A stretch of 64,000 bases of DNA from Trichothermofontia sichuanensis B231 (GTDB taxonomy: Bacteria; Cyanobacteriota; Cyanobacteriia; B231), in assembly GCF_026240635.1 (NCBI RefSeq), contig NZ_CP110848.1, positions 64,501-128,500 of the forward strand, in the 5' to 3' direction. Below the pieces are notes generated by a model, which did not search any database, was not told where the DNA came from, and saw nothing but the letters and a program-made list of their open reading frames with translations. The stretch's first letter is position 1, and each line of letters begins with the position of its first letter. Positions 34,547 to 43,628 of the stretch are shown one piece after another. A program made the position numbers and the translations under genes.

Positions 34547-36118
34547 TTAGGATTGAAGACTTTCGTTGCCGGTCAACTGCATCGTCTTCATAAAATTGAG
34601 GGCTTGCTGGCCCAATGGGAGTGGGGGTGGGGGCACCTGCAGCCGAGTATTGCTTTTGAGCGTCTTAAGTAGGGAGGCATCTGCTAGGCGTTTACCAAAA
34701 AGGAAGTGTTGGTGGAGCGTCAGGCGCTGTTGGCTAATGTTCGTCAGCATCGTTTGCGTAGGAGCTTGGAAGAACAGGGCACGCGGTAGATGACTGAAGG
34801 GTTGGAAGTTCACCACTTGATCCGCCAGATGACTGAGGTGTGTATGCAGGGCTTGAATCCGACTTAAGGCACGGACACTCAACTGATCAACCCGTTGCGA
34901 TTGCACACTCTGGAGCAGGCGGGCCAGGTTACGGTGGGTGGCGGGTGCATCCCGGAAGGGTAAAATCGCCAGATAGGCAACGATAAATAACTGGTCATCA
35001 CTAGATACCGGAAAACTCAGGCAGGTGCGACGCCGGTTGAGGGTCAGATTAGGGGACTGTCCCAATTCTGGCCAACGCTGGGCAATCCGGTGATAGGCCG
35101 TAGCCAGAGCAACGTGGGCACTGGTACTGAGGTGTGTATCCACCACAATTTGCACGGTAGGAACTGTTTGGCTAAAAAAAATAGGCAACTCATCCTGGTC
35201 TAGGGGGCGGACCTGGGAGCGATCGCCTTGGGGACTGAGATCAACCCATTCGCAAGCGATGCCCTCTACCTTCAGACCATAGCGGCAGGTGGCGTACAGC
35301 TTGGCTCCCGTGAGCACAGATCCCCGCAGATCGGCCCCATTCCAGTCGGTCATCATCAGGTTGGCCCCCGTGAGATCGGCCTGGATGAGACTCGTCCTGA
35401 GCACATTGGCATGGCTGAGGTTGGCTTCACTCAAATCGGCTCCACTGAGTTTGGCGTCGCTGAGGTCACTCCAGGCTAGGTTGGCCTGTTGTAAATTGAC
35501 CCAGCGGAGATTCGCCCCCGTCAAATTCGCCCCGTTCAGGTTAGCCTGATAAAAGTTCACTTGCTTGAGTTCGGTATAGCGCAGATCTGCCCCGATTAAC
35601 ACCGCTTCCACGAGATTGGCCCCGGTTAAGGTTGCATGGGTTAGGGTGGCGATCGTCAACACCGCCCGACGTAAATCGGCATCCTTGAGCATGGCCCCCG
35701 TTAAATTAGCCTGTTGTAATTGAGCCTCGCGCAGGTCCGCGCCACTGAGATCCACTAATCGTAAATCGGCTTCACTGAGATCACAGCGGATCATCTCGGT
35801 TCCAACCAGGTTAGCCTGCATGAGATTGGCTTTGCGCAGGTTCGCCCGGGCCAGATTGGCAACCTTCAGGTTGGCTCCCTGAAGGTTGGCTTGGAGCAGA
35901 TGGGCCCCACTGAGTCGTGCCACGTTAAGTTGAGCATGGCTTAGGTCAGCTCCTGCTAGGTTGGCTCCGGTCAAATTGGTGAGACTCAGGTTGCTCCCAC
36001 TTAGATTAATACCGGTGAGATCGGCCTGACTGAGGTTACCTTCCTGAAGGTCCAGGTTTGGGAAGTCCCGGCGTCCGGCAGCATACTGGGCGAGCAGTTC
36101 CTCTCTATCCATATCCAT
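34547..36118 (-). CDS. Large pentapeptide-repeat protein with C-terminal domain
   Basis: The 523-residue protein starts MDMDREELLAQYAAGRRDFP. It has pentapeptide repeats in almost unbroken order from about residue 18 to 310 (ADLTGINLSGSNLSLTNLTG, LRKANLMQANLVGTEMIRC, and so on), about 55 to 60 copies, a long beta-helix. A C-terminal domain of about 200 residues without repeats follows (PTVQIVVDTHLSTSAHVALA, RRTCLSFPVSSDDQLFIVAY, HFLFGKRLADASLL). The frame extends 36 codons upstream, but ATG 36118 gives a family-like N-terminus. There is no signal peptide, so it is cytoplasmic. Function unknown. Confidence 0.82.
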   Translation of the reverse strand: MDMDREELLAQYAAGRRDFPNLDLQEGNLSQADLTGINLSGSNLSLTNLTGANLAGADLSHAQLNVARLSGAHLLQANLQGANLKVANLARANLRKANLMQANLVGTEMIRCDLSEADLRLVDLSGADLREAQLQQANLTGAMLKDADLRRAVLTIATLTHATLTGANLVEAVLIGADLRYTELKQVNFYQANLNGANLTGANLRWVNLQQANLAWSDLSDAKLSGADLSEANLSHANVLRTSLIQADLTGANLMMTDWNGADLRGSVLTGAKLYATCRYGLKVEGIACEWVDLSPQGDRSQVRPLDQDELPIFFSQTVPTVQIVVDTHLSTSAHVALATAYHRIAQRWPELGQSPNLTLNRRRTCLSFPVSSDDQLFIVAYLAILPFRDAPATHRNLARLLQSVQSQRVDQLSVRALSRIQALHTHLSHLADQVVNFQPFSHLPRALFFQAPTQTMLTNISQQRLTLHQHFLFGKRLADASLLKTLKSNTRLQVPPPPLPLGQQALNFMKTMQLTGNESLQS

Positions 36119-36271
36119 AAGCGTTACCCTGTGCAGATGCACAACGAATGCACAACGAATGCACGACTGATGCCTCACTGAATTCTCGGCGGCAGGACCC
36201 GACACCCCCCGTTGTTTCCCAGCCAAGCAGCCCCTATGCTGAAAGGGCTATTGGGAAATGGGGACAGTGAT

Positions 36272-37120
36272 ATGCAGATTGGGATTGTCGGACTAGGGCT
36301 GATCGGTGGCTCCTTAGGGCTGGACCTGCGGGCCTTGGGACACCGGGTTATTGGCGTTAGCCAGCGGCCTAGTACCTGTGAACAGGCGATCGCCCGTGGA
36401 GCCGTGGACCAGGCTAGCCCTGATCCCAGGCTTTTGGCTAATACGGATGTTGTTTTCCTCTGCACCCCCTTAGGCATGATGGAGACCGTTGCTCAGCAAC
36501 TGTGCCCCCACCTCCATCCTGAAACCATTTTGACGGATGTGGGTTCTGTCAAAGCCCCCATTGTGGCTAGCCTCTCCCTGCTCTGGACTAATTTCGTGGG
36601 GGGGCACCCGATGTCCGGAACTGCAGAACAAGGGATCAATGCGGCTCTTAAGGGGTTGTTTGTCGGCAATGCCTATGTCCTAACCCCAACGTCTGAAACT
36701 CCAGTGGCTGCTGTCGATACCGTTACGGCGTTAGCCCGTGCGCTGGGTTCCAGGGTGTATCACTGTACACCAGAAGTCCACGATCGCGCTGTCGCCTGGA
36801 TTTCCCACTTGCCGGTTATGGTCAGTAGTAGCCTGATTGCAGCCTGTAGCCACGAGGCGGATGGGGCTGTCCTAGAGATGGCCCAGAAATTAGCAAGCTC
36901 TGGCTTCCGCGATACCAGTCGGGTTGGGGGAGGCAATCCGGAGTTGGGGGTCATGATGGCCCGGTATAATCGGGACGCGTTACTCGCAGCGCTGTACCAA
37001 TATCGCGATCGCCTTGATCAAGTGATCACTCAGATTGAACAGCAGGATTGGGGCAGTCTCGAAACCCACTTGCAAGCCACCCAGCAACAGCGTTCTTGTT
37101 TTCAATTTCAACCCCAGTAA
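36272..37120 (+). CDS. tyrA: Prephenate/arogenate dehydrogenase
   Basis: The 282-residue protein starts MQIGIVGLGLIGGSLGLDLR, a classical Rossmann GxGxxG. Further motifs are DVVFLCTPLGMMETVAQQL, ILTDVGSVKAPIVASL, VGGHPMSGTAEQGINAAL, HDRAVAWISHLPVMVSSSLI and GFRDTSRVGGGNPELGVMMA. It makes tyrosine; cyanobacterial members prefer arogenate and NADP. ATG 36272 has GGGGACAGTGAT before it and gives the family start; an ATG at 36239 is also open. Its 5' region overlaps the upstream extension of the pentapeptide frame, another argument for the shorter start of that gene. Confidence 0.95.
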   Translation: MQIGIVGLGLIGGSLGLDLRALGHRVIGVSQRPSTCEQAIARGAVDQASPDPRLLANTDVVFLCTPLGMMETVAQQLCPHLHPETILTDVGSVKAPIVASLSLLWTNFVGGHPMSGTAEQGINAALKGLFVGNAYVLTPTSETPVAAVDTVTALARALGSRVYHCTPEVHDRAVAWISHLPVMVSSSLIAACSHEADGAVLEMAQKLASSGFRDTSRVGGGNPELGVMMARYNRDALLAALYQYRDRLDQVITQIEQQDWGSLETHLQATQQQRSCFQFQPQ

Positions 37121-37199
37121 CCCGGTGGCGTGTTGCTTCCCTATCGGGTTGGCACAGAACTAACCCTCTATCCTTTTGGACAATAGCCTTAGCTATCCC

Positions 37200-38222
37200 A
37201 TGAACTCACCGCTTCCCTTGGAATCCTCATCAGCATCTTTGGTATCGGGTCCCGCGCTCGCTCCCGCAGTTTCGGTGGTTGTGCCTATTTACAACGAGAT
37301 TGAGAGTATCCCTTCCCTGCTCAGTGCGATCGCCACCACCCTGCAAGCGGAGGGATTACCCTACGAAATTGTGTGTGTTGATGATGGGTCCGAGGATGGG
37401 TCGGCAGAGTTGCTCAAACAGGAAGCCCAGCGACGATCGGACCTGCGTGCTGTCCTGCTCCGCCGCAACTATGGCCAAACCGCTGCGATGGCTGCTGGTT
37501 TCCATTACGCCCAAGCCCCCGCGATCGTCACCCTAGATGGCGACCTCCAGAACGACCCGGCTGACATCCCCCTGTTGCTCAGTAAGCTCAACGAAGGGTA
37601 TGACCTCGTGAGTGGCTGGCGCAAAAACCGCCAAGATGCAGCCTTAACCCGCTTGCTACCGTCAAAAATTGCCAACTGGTTAATTGGTCGGGTAACGGGG
37701 GTGACTCTCCATGACTACGGCTGTTCCCTCAAAGCCTACCGGGCCGAACTGGTGGCAGATATGAACCTTTACGGCGAGCTCCATCGGTTCCTACCGGCGC
37801 TGGCCTTTATTGAAGGGGCCAGGATTACCGAGTTACCGGTTCGCCACCATGCCCGTCGCTTTGGCCGCAGTAAGTATGGTCTGGGGCGTACCTTGCGCGT
37901 CGTGATGGATTTGGCCACGGTCTTTTTCATGAAAAAATTTCTGACCCGTCCCATGCATGTGTTTGGACTCCTGGGGCTGGGGTCGATCGGGCTGGGGACC
38001 TTGCTGGGGCTGTATTTGACTTTTCTTAAATTAGGCTTGGGGCAAAGTATTGGCGATCGGCCCTTGCTCATTTTGGTGGTCGTGTTGCTGCTCACAGGGG
38101 TCCAACTGTTCAGTTTTGGCCTATTGGCCGAGTTGCTCATGCGTACCTATCACGAATCCCAAGGACGCCCCATCTACCGAGTCCGGGAGGTGGTGAACCG
38201 GGGAGCAGGTTCGCCAACCTAA
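37200..38222 (+). CDS. GT2 family glycosyltransferase, DPM1/GtrB-like
   Basis: The 340-residue protein has AVSVVVPIYNEIESIPSLLS, the nucleotide-binding VDDGSEDGSAELL, RRNYGQTAAMAAGFHYAQ, the DLQNDPADIP metal motif, DYGCSLKAYRAELV and VRHHARRFGRSKYGLGRT. Two C-terminal TM helices follow (about 256-280 and 293-318), ending MRTYHESQGRPIYRVREV. It has the same architecture as the 6931-7905 protein, but is clearly different in sequence. It likely loads a sugar on a polyprenyl phosphate. ATG 37200 was chosen; a TTG at 37176 is possible. It follows tyrA by 79 bases on the same strand. Confidence 0.88.
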   Translation: MNSPLPLESSSASLVSGPALAPAVSVVVPIYNEIESIPSLLSAIATTLQAEGLPYEIVCVDDGSEDGSAELLKQEAQRRSDLRAVLLRRNYGQTAAMAAGFHYAQAPAIVTLDGDLQNDPADIPLLLSKLNEGYDLVSGWRKNRQDAALTRLLPSKIANWLIGRVTGVTLHDYGCSLKAYRAELVADMNLYGELHRFLPALAFIEGARITELPVRHHARRFGRSKYGLGRTLRVVMDLATVFFMKKFLTRPMHVFGLLGLGSIGLGTLLGLYLTFLKLGLGQSIGDRPLLILVVVLLLTGVQLFSFGLLAELLMRTYHESQGRPIYRVREVVNRGAGSPT

Positions 38223-38340
38223 GTAGAGTGGCCCTGATCGGCCCCTGATCGGTCTATTGGCTCGGTGAAAAGTATCCTAGATCACTAAACTTGGGTAGAC
38301 ATTAGGGCTATACCTTTTAGAGCGATGGCCAACAACGGCT

Positions 38341-38477
38341 ACTAGTGCTCTGTCAAACTTACTTGGGGTAGGTTGGGGCAACCGCAGTGCGACCCAGCAA
38401 AGTCAGTGGGCGCGTTGGGTCCGGCAGACTCGGCCCTAACCGGCAGCCCGTGGTTGTAAGCCTGACAGTCCACTAGC
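38341..38477. mobile_element. 137-bp MITE-like element with 22-bp terminal inverted repeats
   Basis: The left end ACTAGTGCTCTGTCAAACTT (38341 onward) matches the complement of the right end (GCTAGTGGACTGTCAGGCTT, to 38477) in about 17 of 22 positions. The interior has no coding sequence. No second copy was seen in the window. It resembles a short non-autonomous derivative of an insertion sequence. Confidence 0.6.
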
Positions 38478-38702
38478 GATGGACCACCCTATAGCCATGT
38501 TGTGATCGTGCTTGGGTTAATGATCACGCTGGTAGCGTTTTCTGCTACGGCTATGGGGATTGACTCAGTGATGGGGCTTGAACCTGCCGGGAAGACGCAC
38601 TCCGGTGCCAGCATCTCCCCTTGATCAGGTTGCCCGCTTGGCGTATGCACCGCTTTTGAGCGTGTGCAGTTTTGGAATGTGTGTAAGTGTGAGGATACGA
38701 TT
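38478..38702. promoter_or_regulatory. Upstream region of the second porin, possible structured leader
   Basis: The stretch holds a hairpin GTAGC/GCTAC (38532-38548) and a longer-range pair AACCTG/CAGGTT (38581-38586 and 38626-38631) enclosing CCGG repeats. These could form a structured 5' leader of the porin mRNA. There is no coding sequence before the GTG start. Confidence 0.35.
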
Positions 38703-40541
38703 GTGCGACAAAAAACCTTCTTGAAATCATTACTGGGTGCACCGACGCTGGTGGGTGCGTCCTTGTTGATGGCCGCCGCAACGGTGGCTGCTGAATCCCC
38801 GACGACGGACGAGCTGCTGTCCCCGGTCGCTGATGTGAAGGTAGAGGCCGAAGCAGCACTAGAGAGTACGCCCTTGGATGCTTCTCTGGATCAGGCTCCG
38901 ATCGAAGATTTGAAGCTGGATACCCCTGATGCAGGAACCAGCAGTCTCCGGCTAGCGCCCCCCCAACCACTGCACCTACATCTAGCTGGCCTTTCCCAGG
39001 ATACGGCGGCGATCGCCGCCCTTAGCACAACCTCAGGGGTTAACCTGGAGCAGATTAACCAGTACAGCAACCTCCCCACCGTTGCGGCTCTCGATCACCC
39101 GCTGGGGGGTGCCCTCGATCAGGTAACCTCGGTCACCCAGTTGTCGGATGTGAAACCGACGGATTGGGCCTTCCAAGCGCTGCAATCCCTGGTCGAAAAG
39201 TATGGCTGTATCGTGGGCTATCCCGACGGGACCTTCCGGGGCCAACGGGCCATGACCCGCTATGAGTTTGCCGCCGGTTTGAATGCCTGTCTCGATCGCA
39301 TCAATGAACTGATTGCAGCAGCTACCGCTGATTTAGCGACCAAGGAAGACTTGGCCACGCTGCAACGCCTGATGGAAGAGTTTGCGGCAGAACTCGCTAT
39401 GATTCGCGGTCGGGTGGAAAACCTGGAGGGTCGGGTAGCGCTGCTGGAAGGGAGCCAATTCTCAACCACTACCAAGCTACAAGGGGAAGCCGTATTCGGT
39501 CTGGCTGACGCCTGGGGAGGCGGTAACCTTGACCTGGACAACAACCAAACCGTTTTTCAAAATCGGGTTCGTCTCGCCTTTGTCACTAGCTTTACGGGTA
39601 AGGATACTCTGTATACCCGTTTTGATGCGGGCAATGCTCGCTTCTTCGATAACCTTGACCAGGGGGCTTTTACCTACAGCTTTGACAGCGATAATGATGT
39701 TGTGCTTGGCTGGTTGGCCTACTACTTCCCGATCGGCAAAAAGATCCAGGTTTATCTACCGGCAGCCTACCCTCTATGGGCCGATTTCGTCCCGACCATT
39801 AGCCCCTACTTTGATGGCTTTACGGGAGGAACGCGGGCCATTTCTAGCTTCGCGGAATCCAGCCCAATTTATAAGATCGGCCTAGCGGCTGGGGGTGGGA
39901 TTGGTTTTAATTACAACCTATCTGAGAAAGTGACCTTTTCAGCAGGCTATTTTGGGGGAAATTCCTTCAACCCAACACCCAAGAATGGCCTTTTTGACGG
40001 TGAGTACTCCATCCTGGCCCAGTTGACTTTCAAGCCTACGGATGCCCTCCAGATTGGTCTAACCTATGGCCATGCCTATTTCAATGGGCTAGTGGGTGAT
40101 GGTAGTGATAATGTCATCTTTGATCTGGGGGTGGGGACAGCCAATGCGAAAGATCCTGGCTTTGGCACGGCAGTGACCAACTCCTACGGGATTCAGGCGT
40201 CCTATCAATTCTCACCACGGTTTGCGATTAATGCCTATGGCGGATATACCAATGTACAGCAAACAGGGGGACCAAGGGATGCCGAAATCTGGTACTATGC
40301 TTTGGGACTTGCCTTCCCTGACTTAGGCAAGGCAGGTAACCTGGGTGGTTTGCTGGTGGGTGCGGAACCCTACGTGGGGGGTGTGGACGATACGGCTCTC
40401 CATATTGAAGGGTTTTACAAATTCCAACTCAATGACAATATCTCGATTACCCCCGGTCTAATTGTGATCACGGCTCCCTTTGGAAATAAGGACAATGACA
40501 CGGCGGTGGTAGGGGTTGTCCGGACAACGTTTACGTTCTAG
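38703..40541 (+). CDS. Outer-membrane porin, SLH domain plus OprB-type barrel (Som family), second copy
   Basis: The 612-residue protein begins MRQKTFLKSLLGAPTLVGAS at GTG 38703, with GAGGA eight bases upstream, and has a signal peptide. The mature protein starts with an acidic and proline-rich region (about 30-110). The SLH domain (SVTQLSDVKPTDWAFQALQS, YGCIVGYPDGTFRGQRAMTR) and coiled coil (DLATLQRLMEEFAAELAMIR) are almost the same as in the 23907 porin. The OprB-like barrel ends in F (VRTTFTF). The frame is open for 13 more codons upstream, without signal-like sequence. A terminator follows. Confidence 0.92.
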   Translation: MRQKTFLKSLLGAPTLVGASLLMAAATVAAESPTTDELLSPVADVKVEAEAALESTPLDASLDQAPIEDLKLDTPDAGTSSLRLAPPQPLHLHLAGLSQDTAAIAALSTTSGVNLEQINQYSNLPTVAALDHPLGGALDQVTSVTQLSDVKPTDWAFQALQSLVEKYGCIVGYPDGTFRGQRAMTRYEFAAGLNACLDRINELIAAATADLATKEDLATLQRLMEEFAAELAMIRGRVENLEGRVALLEGSQFSTTTKLQGEAVFGLADAWGGGNLDLDNNQTVFQNRVRLAFVTSFTGKDTLYTRFDAGNARFFDNLDQGAFTYSFDSDNDVVLGWLAYYFPIGKKIQVYLPAAYPLWADFVPTISPYFDGFTGGTRAISSFAESSPIYKIGLAAGGGIGFNYNLSEKVTFSAGYFGGNSFNPTPKNGLFDGEYSILAQLTFKPTDALQIGLTYGHAYFNGLVGDGSDNVIFDLGVGTANAKDPGFGTAVTNSYGIQASYQFSPRFAINAYGGYTNVQQTGGPRDAEIWYYALGLAFPDLGKAGNLGGLLVGAEPYVGGVDDTALHIEGFYKFQLNDNISITPGLIVITAPFGNKDNDTAVVGVVRTTFTF

Positions 40542-40603
40542 TGAGTGTGACGCCCTTTCCCCAATCGGGTTGAATCTAGCTTGCCTAAAACTCAGTTGAC
40601 TTC

Positions 40604-40626
40604 AAGGGGCGATCGCCCCCTTTTTT
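40604..40626 (+). terminator. Rho-independent terminator of the second porin
   Basis: AAGGGGC-GATC-GCCCCC is followed by a run of six T. The loop contains a HIP1-type GCGATCGC core. It lies about 65 bases after the porin stop. Confidence 0.8.
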
Positions 40627-40713
40627 AGGCATTAGAAAATGTCGCATGATGATTCTGGGGGGGCAATTGTTTTTGCCGAATTCAAGCGGCGATCGCGGGG
40701 GTAGAATCGGCGT

Positions 40714-41631
40714 ATGTACGACAATGTTTGTAAATTTCTTGCCGAAACCTATAGCCAGGACTTTGCCCAGTGGCTTCTGGGTGAAGCGATCGGCTTGACC
40801 CAAATTAGCCCCTCGGAGCTATCCGTGGAACCCATTCGGGCGGATACCTTGATTTTGCTGGCCGCTCAGCAACTCATCCTTCACCTTGAATTTCAGACCC
40901 AACCCCAGGTCAACATCCCCTACCGCATGGCGGAGTATCGGCTGCGGGGCCACCGCCGGTATCCCGATCAGCCCATGCGCCAAGTCGTGATTTACCTCAA
41001 ACCTTCGCGATCGGAACTGGTCTACCAAACCGTCTTTGAGATTTCGGGCCTGCGCCATGAGTTTGAAGTGATCCGGCTCTGGGAATGTGCACCGGAGGAT
41101 CTGCTATCGTTTCCAGGCTTACTGCCATTAGCGATCCTGTGTGGTACCCCTGATAAAGTCCAGACACTCCACCAAATTGCCCAACGGATCACGCAATTGC
41201 CCGATCGCAACACGCAGGGGAGTGTTGCCGCTGCCACTGCCGTCTTAGCTGGCTTAGTATTGGAAAAAGCGATTGTTCAGCAAATCCTGCGGGAGGAGAT
41301 TGTGAAGGAATCCGTTATCTATCAAGACATCCTGGCCCAAGGGCTGCAACAGGGACTGCAACAGGGACTGCAACAGGGACTGCAACAGGGACTGCAACAG
41401 GGACTGCAACAGGGACTGCAACAGGGACTGCAACAGGGACTGCAACAGGGACTGCAACGGGAAATATCACTGATCTTACGATTGCTCAGGCACCAATTGG
41501 GTGATCTGGAACCAGGGTTAGAAGCTCGCATTCGATCGCTATCCGTCGATCAACTCGAAGCGTTGGGGGAAGCCTTGTTAGATTTCCGCCATCCCGAAGC
41601 CCTAACCGCCTGGTTAGATCGCCATACCTAA
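40714..41631 (+). CDS. Rpn-like recombination-promoting nuclease family protein (PD-(D/E)XK) with GLQQ repeat
   Basis: The 305-residue product begins MYDNVCKFLAETYSQDFAQW. The nuclease-type core has ILLAAQQLILHLEFQTQPQV (HLEFQT as part of the PD-(D/E)XK site), YRMAEYRLRGHRRYPDQPMR and QVVIYLKPSRSELV. The middle has LCGTPDKVQTLHQIAQRI. Ten exact four-residue units (nine GLQQ and one GLQR) lie at 41341-41460. The C-terminal part (QLGDLEPGLEARIRSLSVDQ, LEALGEALLDF) matches the DUF4351-type end. These proteins are related to RpnA and are widely repeated in cyanobacterial genomes; their targets are unknown. Confidence 0.85.
   Translation: MYDNVCKFLAETYSQDFAQWLLGEAIGLTQISPSELSVEPIRADTLILLAAQQLILHLEFQTQPQVNIPYRMAEYRLRGHRRYPDQPMRQVVIYLKPSRSELVYQTVFEISGLRHEFEVIRLWECAPEDLLSFPGLLPLAILCGTPDKVQTLHQIAQRITQLPDRNTQGSVAAATAVLAGLVLEKAIVQQILREEIVKESVIYQDILAQGLQQGLQQGLQQGLQQGLQQGLQQGLQQGLQQGLQQGLQREISLILRLLRHQLGDLEPGLEARIRSLSVDQLEALGEALLDFRHPEALTAWLDRHT
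41341..41460 (+). repeat. Ten tandem 12-bp repeats in the Rpn-like gene
   Basis: Units of GGACTGCAACAG (first unit GGGCTGCAACAG, last GGACTGCAACGG) are repeated ten times without interruption. The period is 12 bases, so gains or losses keep the reading frame. They encode GLQQ, a likely helical linker. Confidence 0.97.
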
Positions 41632-41686
41632 CCTGGGTTGATCGCGATCGCCTGCATGAAGGTTGCAGCGCTCTCCTGCATAGCTT

Positions 41687-43414
41687 CTAGTACTTCCGTT
41701 CTTGAGGTTGGAACATCGTGATCGTCACCGGCATATATTGCAGATCAACACCTGCTGGGGAATAGTAGGCTAGGGTATGTTGGAGAAACTGGGTGTCATC
41801 CCGGTCGGGATAATCCTCACGGGCATGGGATCCCCGACTTTCGCGTCGATTCAGCGCCGCTGTCAGAATGATTTCCCCCACTACCATCAGGCTACGCAGT
41901 TCTAAGGCTTCAATAATTTCCGTATTCCAGCAGGTACCGCGATCGTCAAGGCGGATTTGCTGATAGTGTTGCTTCAAGACTTGAATCTGCTCCATCCCTG
42001 CCGTCATACTGTCGTGGGTCCGAAAAACCCCACAGTGCTCAGTCATGCAGTCCTGAAATGCCTGGCGAACCTGGTGAATACGATAACTCCCGGCTTGATC
42101 CAGCAAGGCTTGCAGTTGTTGCTGCGCTTCAGTGAGATAGGCTTGGGCATGCAGGGCCGGAAGTTTGCGGTTGTGTACATAGTGGGCGATCGCTGCCCCC
42201 GTGCGGCGACCATAGACCACACATTCGAGTAGGGAATTACTCCCCAGCCGATTGGCTCCATGTACCGACACACAGGCCGTTTCCCCCGCCGCAAAGAAAC
42301 CGTCAACCAGGGCATCGGCACTTTGGCGGACTTGGCCATCGGTGTTGACCGGGATCCCCCCCATTGAGTAGTGAACCGTGGGGCGCACCGGTATGGGCTG
42401 CTCAACGGCATCGATACCCACCAGGCGATAGGCCTCCTCCCAGCAGAAAGGAATCCGGCTCATGATCTTTTCCCGGCCCATGTGGCGCAGGTCTAGGTAG
42501 ACAAAGGGACCGCCTGCACGGCCATCGGGATGAATGCCCCGTCCTGCCCGAATTTCCCGCGCGATCGCCCGTGAGGTGATATCCCGTGGCGCGAGTTCCA
42601 TGCGTGAGGGTGCATAGTTGGCCATAAACCGCTCGCCGTCGGCGTTGATCAAATAAGCCCCTTCCCCGCGTACTGCCTCAGAAATCAAGACGCCTACGGG
42701 ATACAGGCCCGTGGGATGGAACTGGACAAACTCCATGTCCTCCAGGGGAAGTCCGGCCATCGCCGTCATGGCCAACCCATCGCCCGTGGAGGCAAAGTCA
42801 TTCGACGTGGTGTTATAGACCCGGCCATAGCCACCCGTGGCAAACATGATCGCCTTGGCCCGCACGATCGCTAACTGACCATCCCGCAGGCGATACATGA
42901 CAATTCCCTTTGCTTGCCCATCTTCAACAATCAGGCGCAGGACGTACCATTCTTCATAGAGGCGTACGCCATAACGTTTGAGATTACACACCAACTCATG
43001 CAAAATGGCATGGCCGGTTTTATCGGCGGCGTAGCAGGTGCGCCGATAGGCATGACCGCCAAAGGCACGTTGGGCAATACGCCCATCCGGCAGGCGCGAG
43101 AATAGGACGCCCAAATGTTCTAGATCGATCACCACCTGGGGGGCCTCCTGGGTCAGAATCGCCACGGCATCCTGATCCGCGAGGTAGTCTGATCCCTTGA
43201 CGGTGTCAAAGGCATGGGTTTCCCAGCTATCCTCGGCATCCACGTTGTTGAGGGTAGCAGCGATGCCCCCCTGGGCTGCGACGGAGTGCGATCGAATCGG
43301 ATGGGTTTTCGCCACCAGTGCAATATTAAGACTGGGATCAATCCGGGCAATTTCTAGGGCTGCCCGACAGCCCGCTAACCCCCCACCAACAATCACCACA
43401 TCGTGATCCAACAT
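41687..43414 (-). CDS. sdhA: Succinate dehydrogenase/fumarate reductase flavoprotein subunit
   Basis: The 575-residue protein has the FAD-binding DVVIVGGGLAGCRAALEIAR, the covalent-FAD histidine motif RSHSVAAQGGIAATL, FGGHAYRRTCYAADKTGHAI, MFATGGYGRVY, EFVQFHPTGLYPVG, SEAVRGEGAYLINADGERFM and RDITSRAIAREI. The C-terminal capping region includes GMPI-like HYSMGGIPVNTDGQV and ANRLGSNSLLECVVYGRR. In cyanobacteria this enzyme feeds electrons from succinate into the thylakoid plastoquinone pool. ATG 43414 is the start; no sdhB lies nearby. Confidence 0.94.
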   Translation of the reverse strand: MLDHDVVIVGGGLAGCRAALEIARIDPSLNIALVAKTHPIRSHSVAAQGGIAATLNNVDAEDSWETHAFDTVKGSDYLADQDAVAILTQEAPQVVIDLEHLGVLFSRLPDGRIAQRAFGGHAYRRTCYAADKTGHAILHELVCNLKRYGVRLYEEWYVLRLIVEDGQAKGIVMYRLRDGQLAIVRAKAIMFATGGYGRVYNTTSNDFASTGDGLAMTAMAGLPLEDMEFVQFHPTGLYPVGVLISEAVRGEGAYLINADGERFMANYAPSRMELAPRDITSRAIAREIRAGRGIHPDGRAGGPFVYLDLRHMGREKIMSRIPFCWEEAYRLVGIDAVEQPIPVRPTVHYSMGGIPVNTDGQVRQSADALVDGFFAAGETACVSVHGANRLGSNSLLECVVYGRRTGAAIAHYVHNRKLPALHAQAYLTEAQQQLQALLDQAGSYRIHQVRQAFQDCMTEHCGVFRTHDSMTAGMEQIQVLKQHYQQIRLDDRGTCWNTEIIEALELRSLMVVGEIILTAALNRRESRGSHAREDYPDRDDTQFLQHTLAYYSPAGVDLQYMPVTITMFQPQERKY

Positions 43415-43628
43415 AACCAAGCGCCTTTAACCCGACACGATCGGAACTACACGATCGGAATATGCTGAGGGGCCAAGCCTCTTGTTTGCATGGTACGTGT
43501 ATAGGCGAATCGCTGCCTGCTGCCACGCCGAGGTGCCCCCCCAGTCCTAACCCTGCTTTAGTGTACTCAGTTGTACCCAGGATCAGGCCATCTGTAACTG
43601 AAATTTCGTAATTGCGGTCCTCCTGGGT

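Noticed and set aside
41341-41460. CRISPR array
   Set aside because: The ten 12-bp units are contiguous, have no spacers and lie inside a coding frame; no CRISPR repeats or cas genes were seen.
41254-41531. Antisense reading frames with SLLQ or CSPC repeats opposite the GLQQ repeat
   Set aside because: They are the mirror of the 12-bp tandem repeat in the Rpn-like gene; the plus strand encodes the complete family-like protein.
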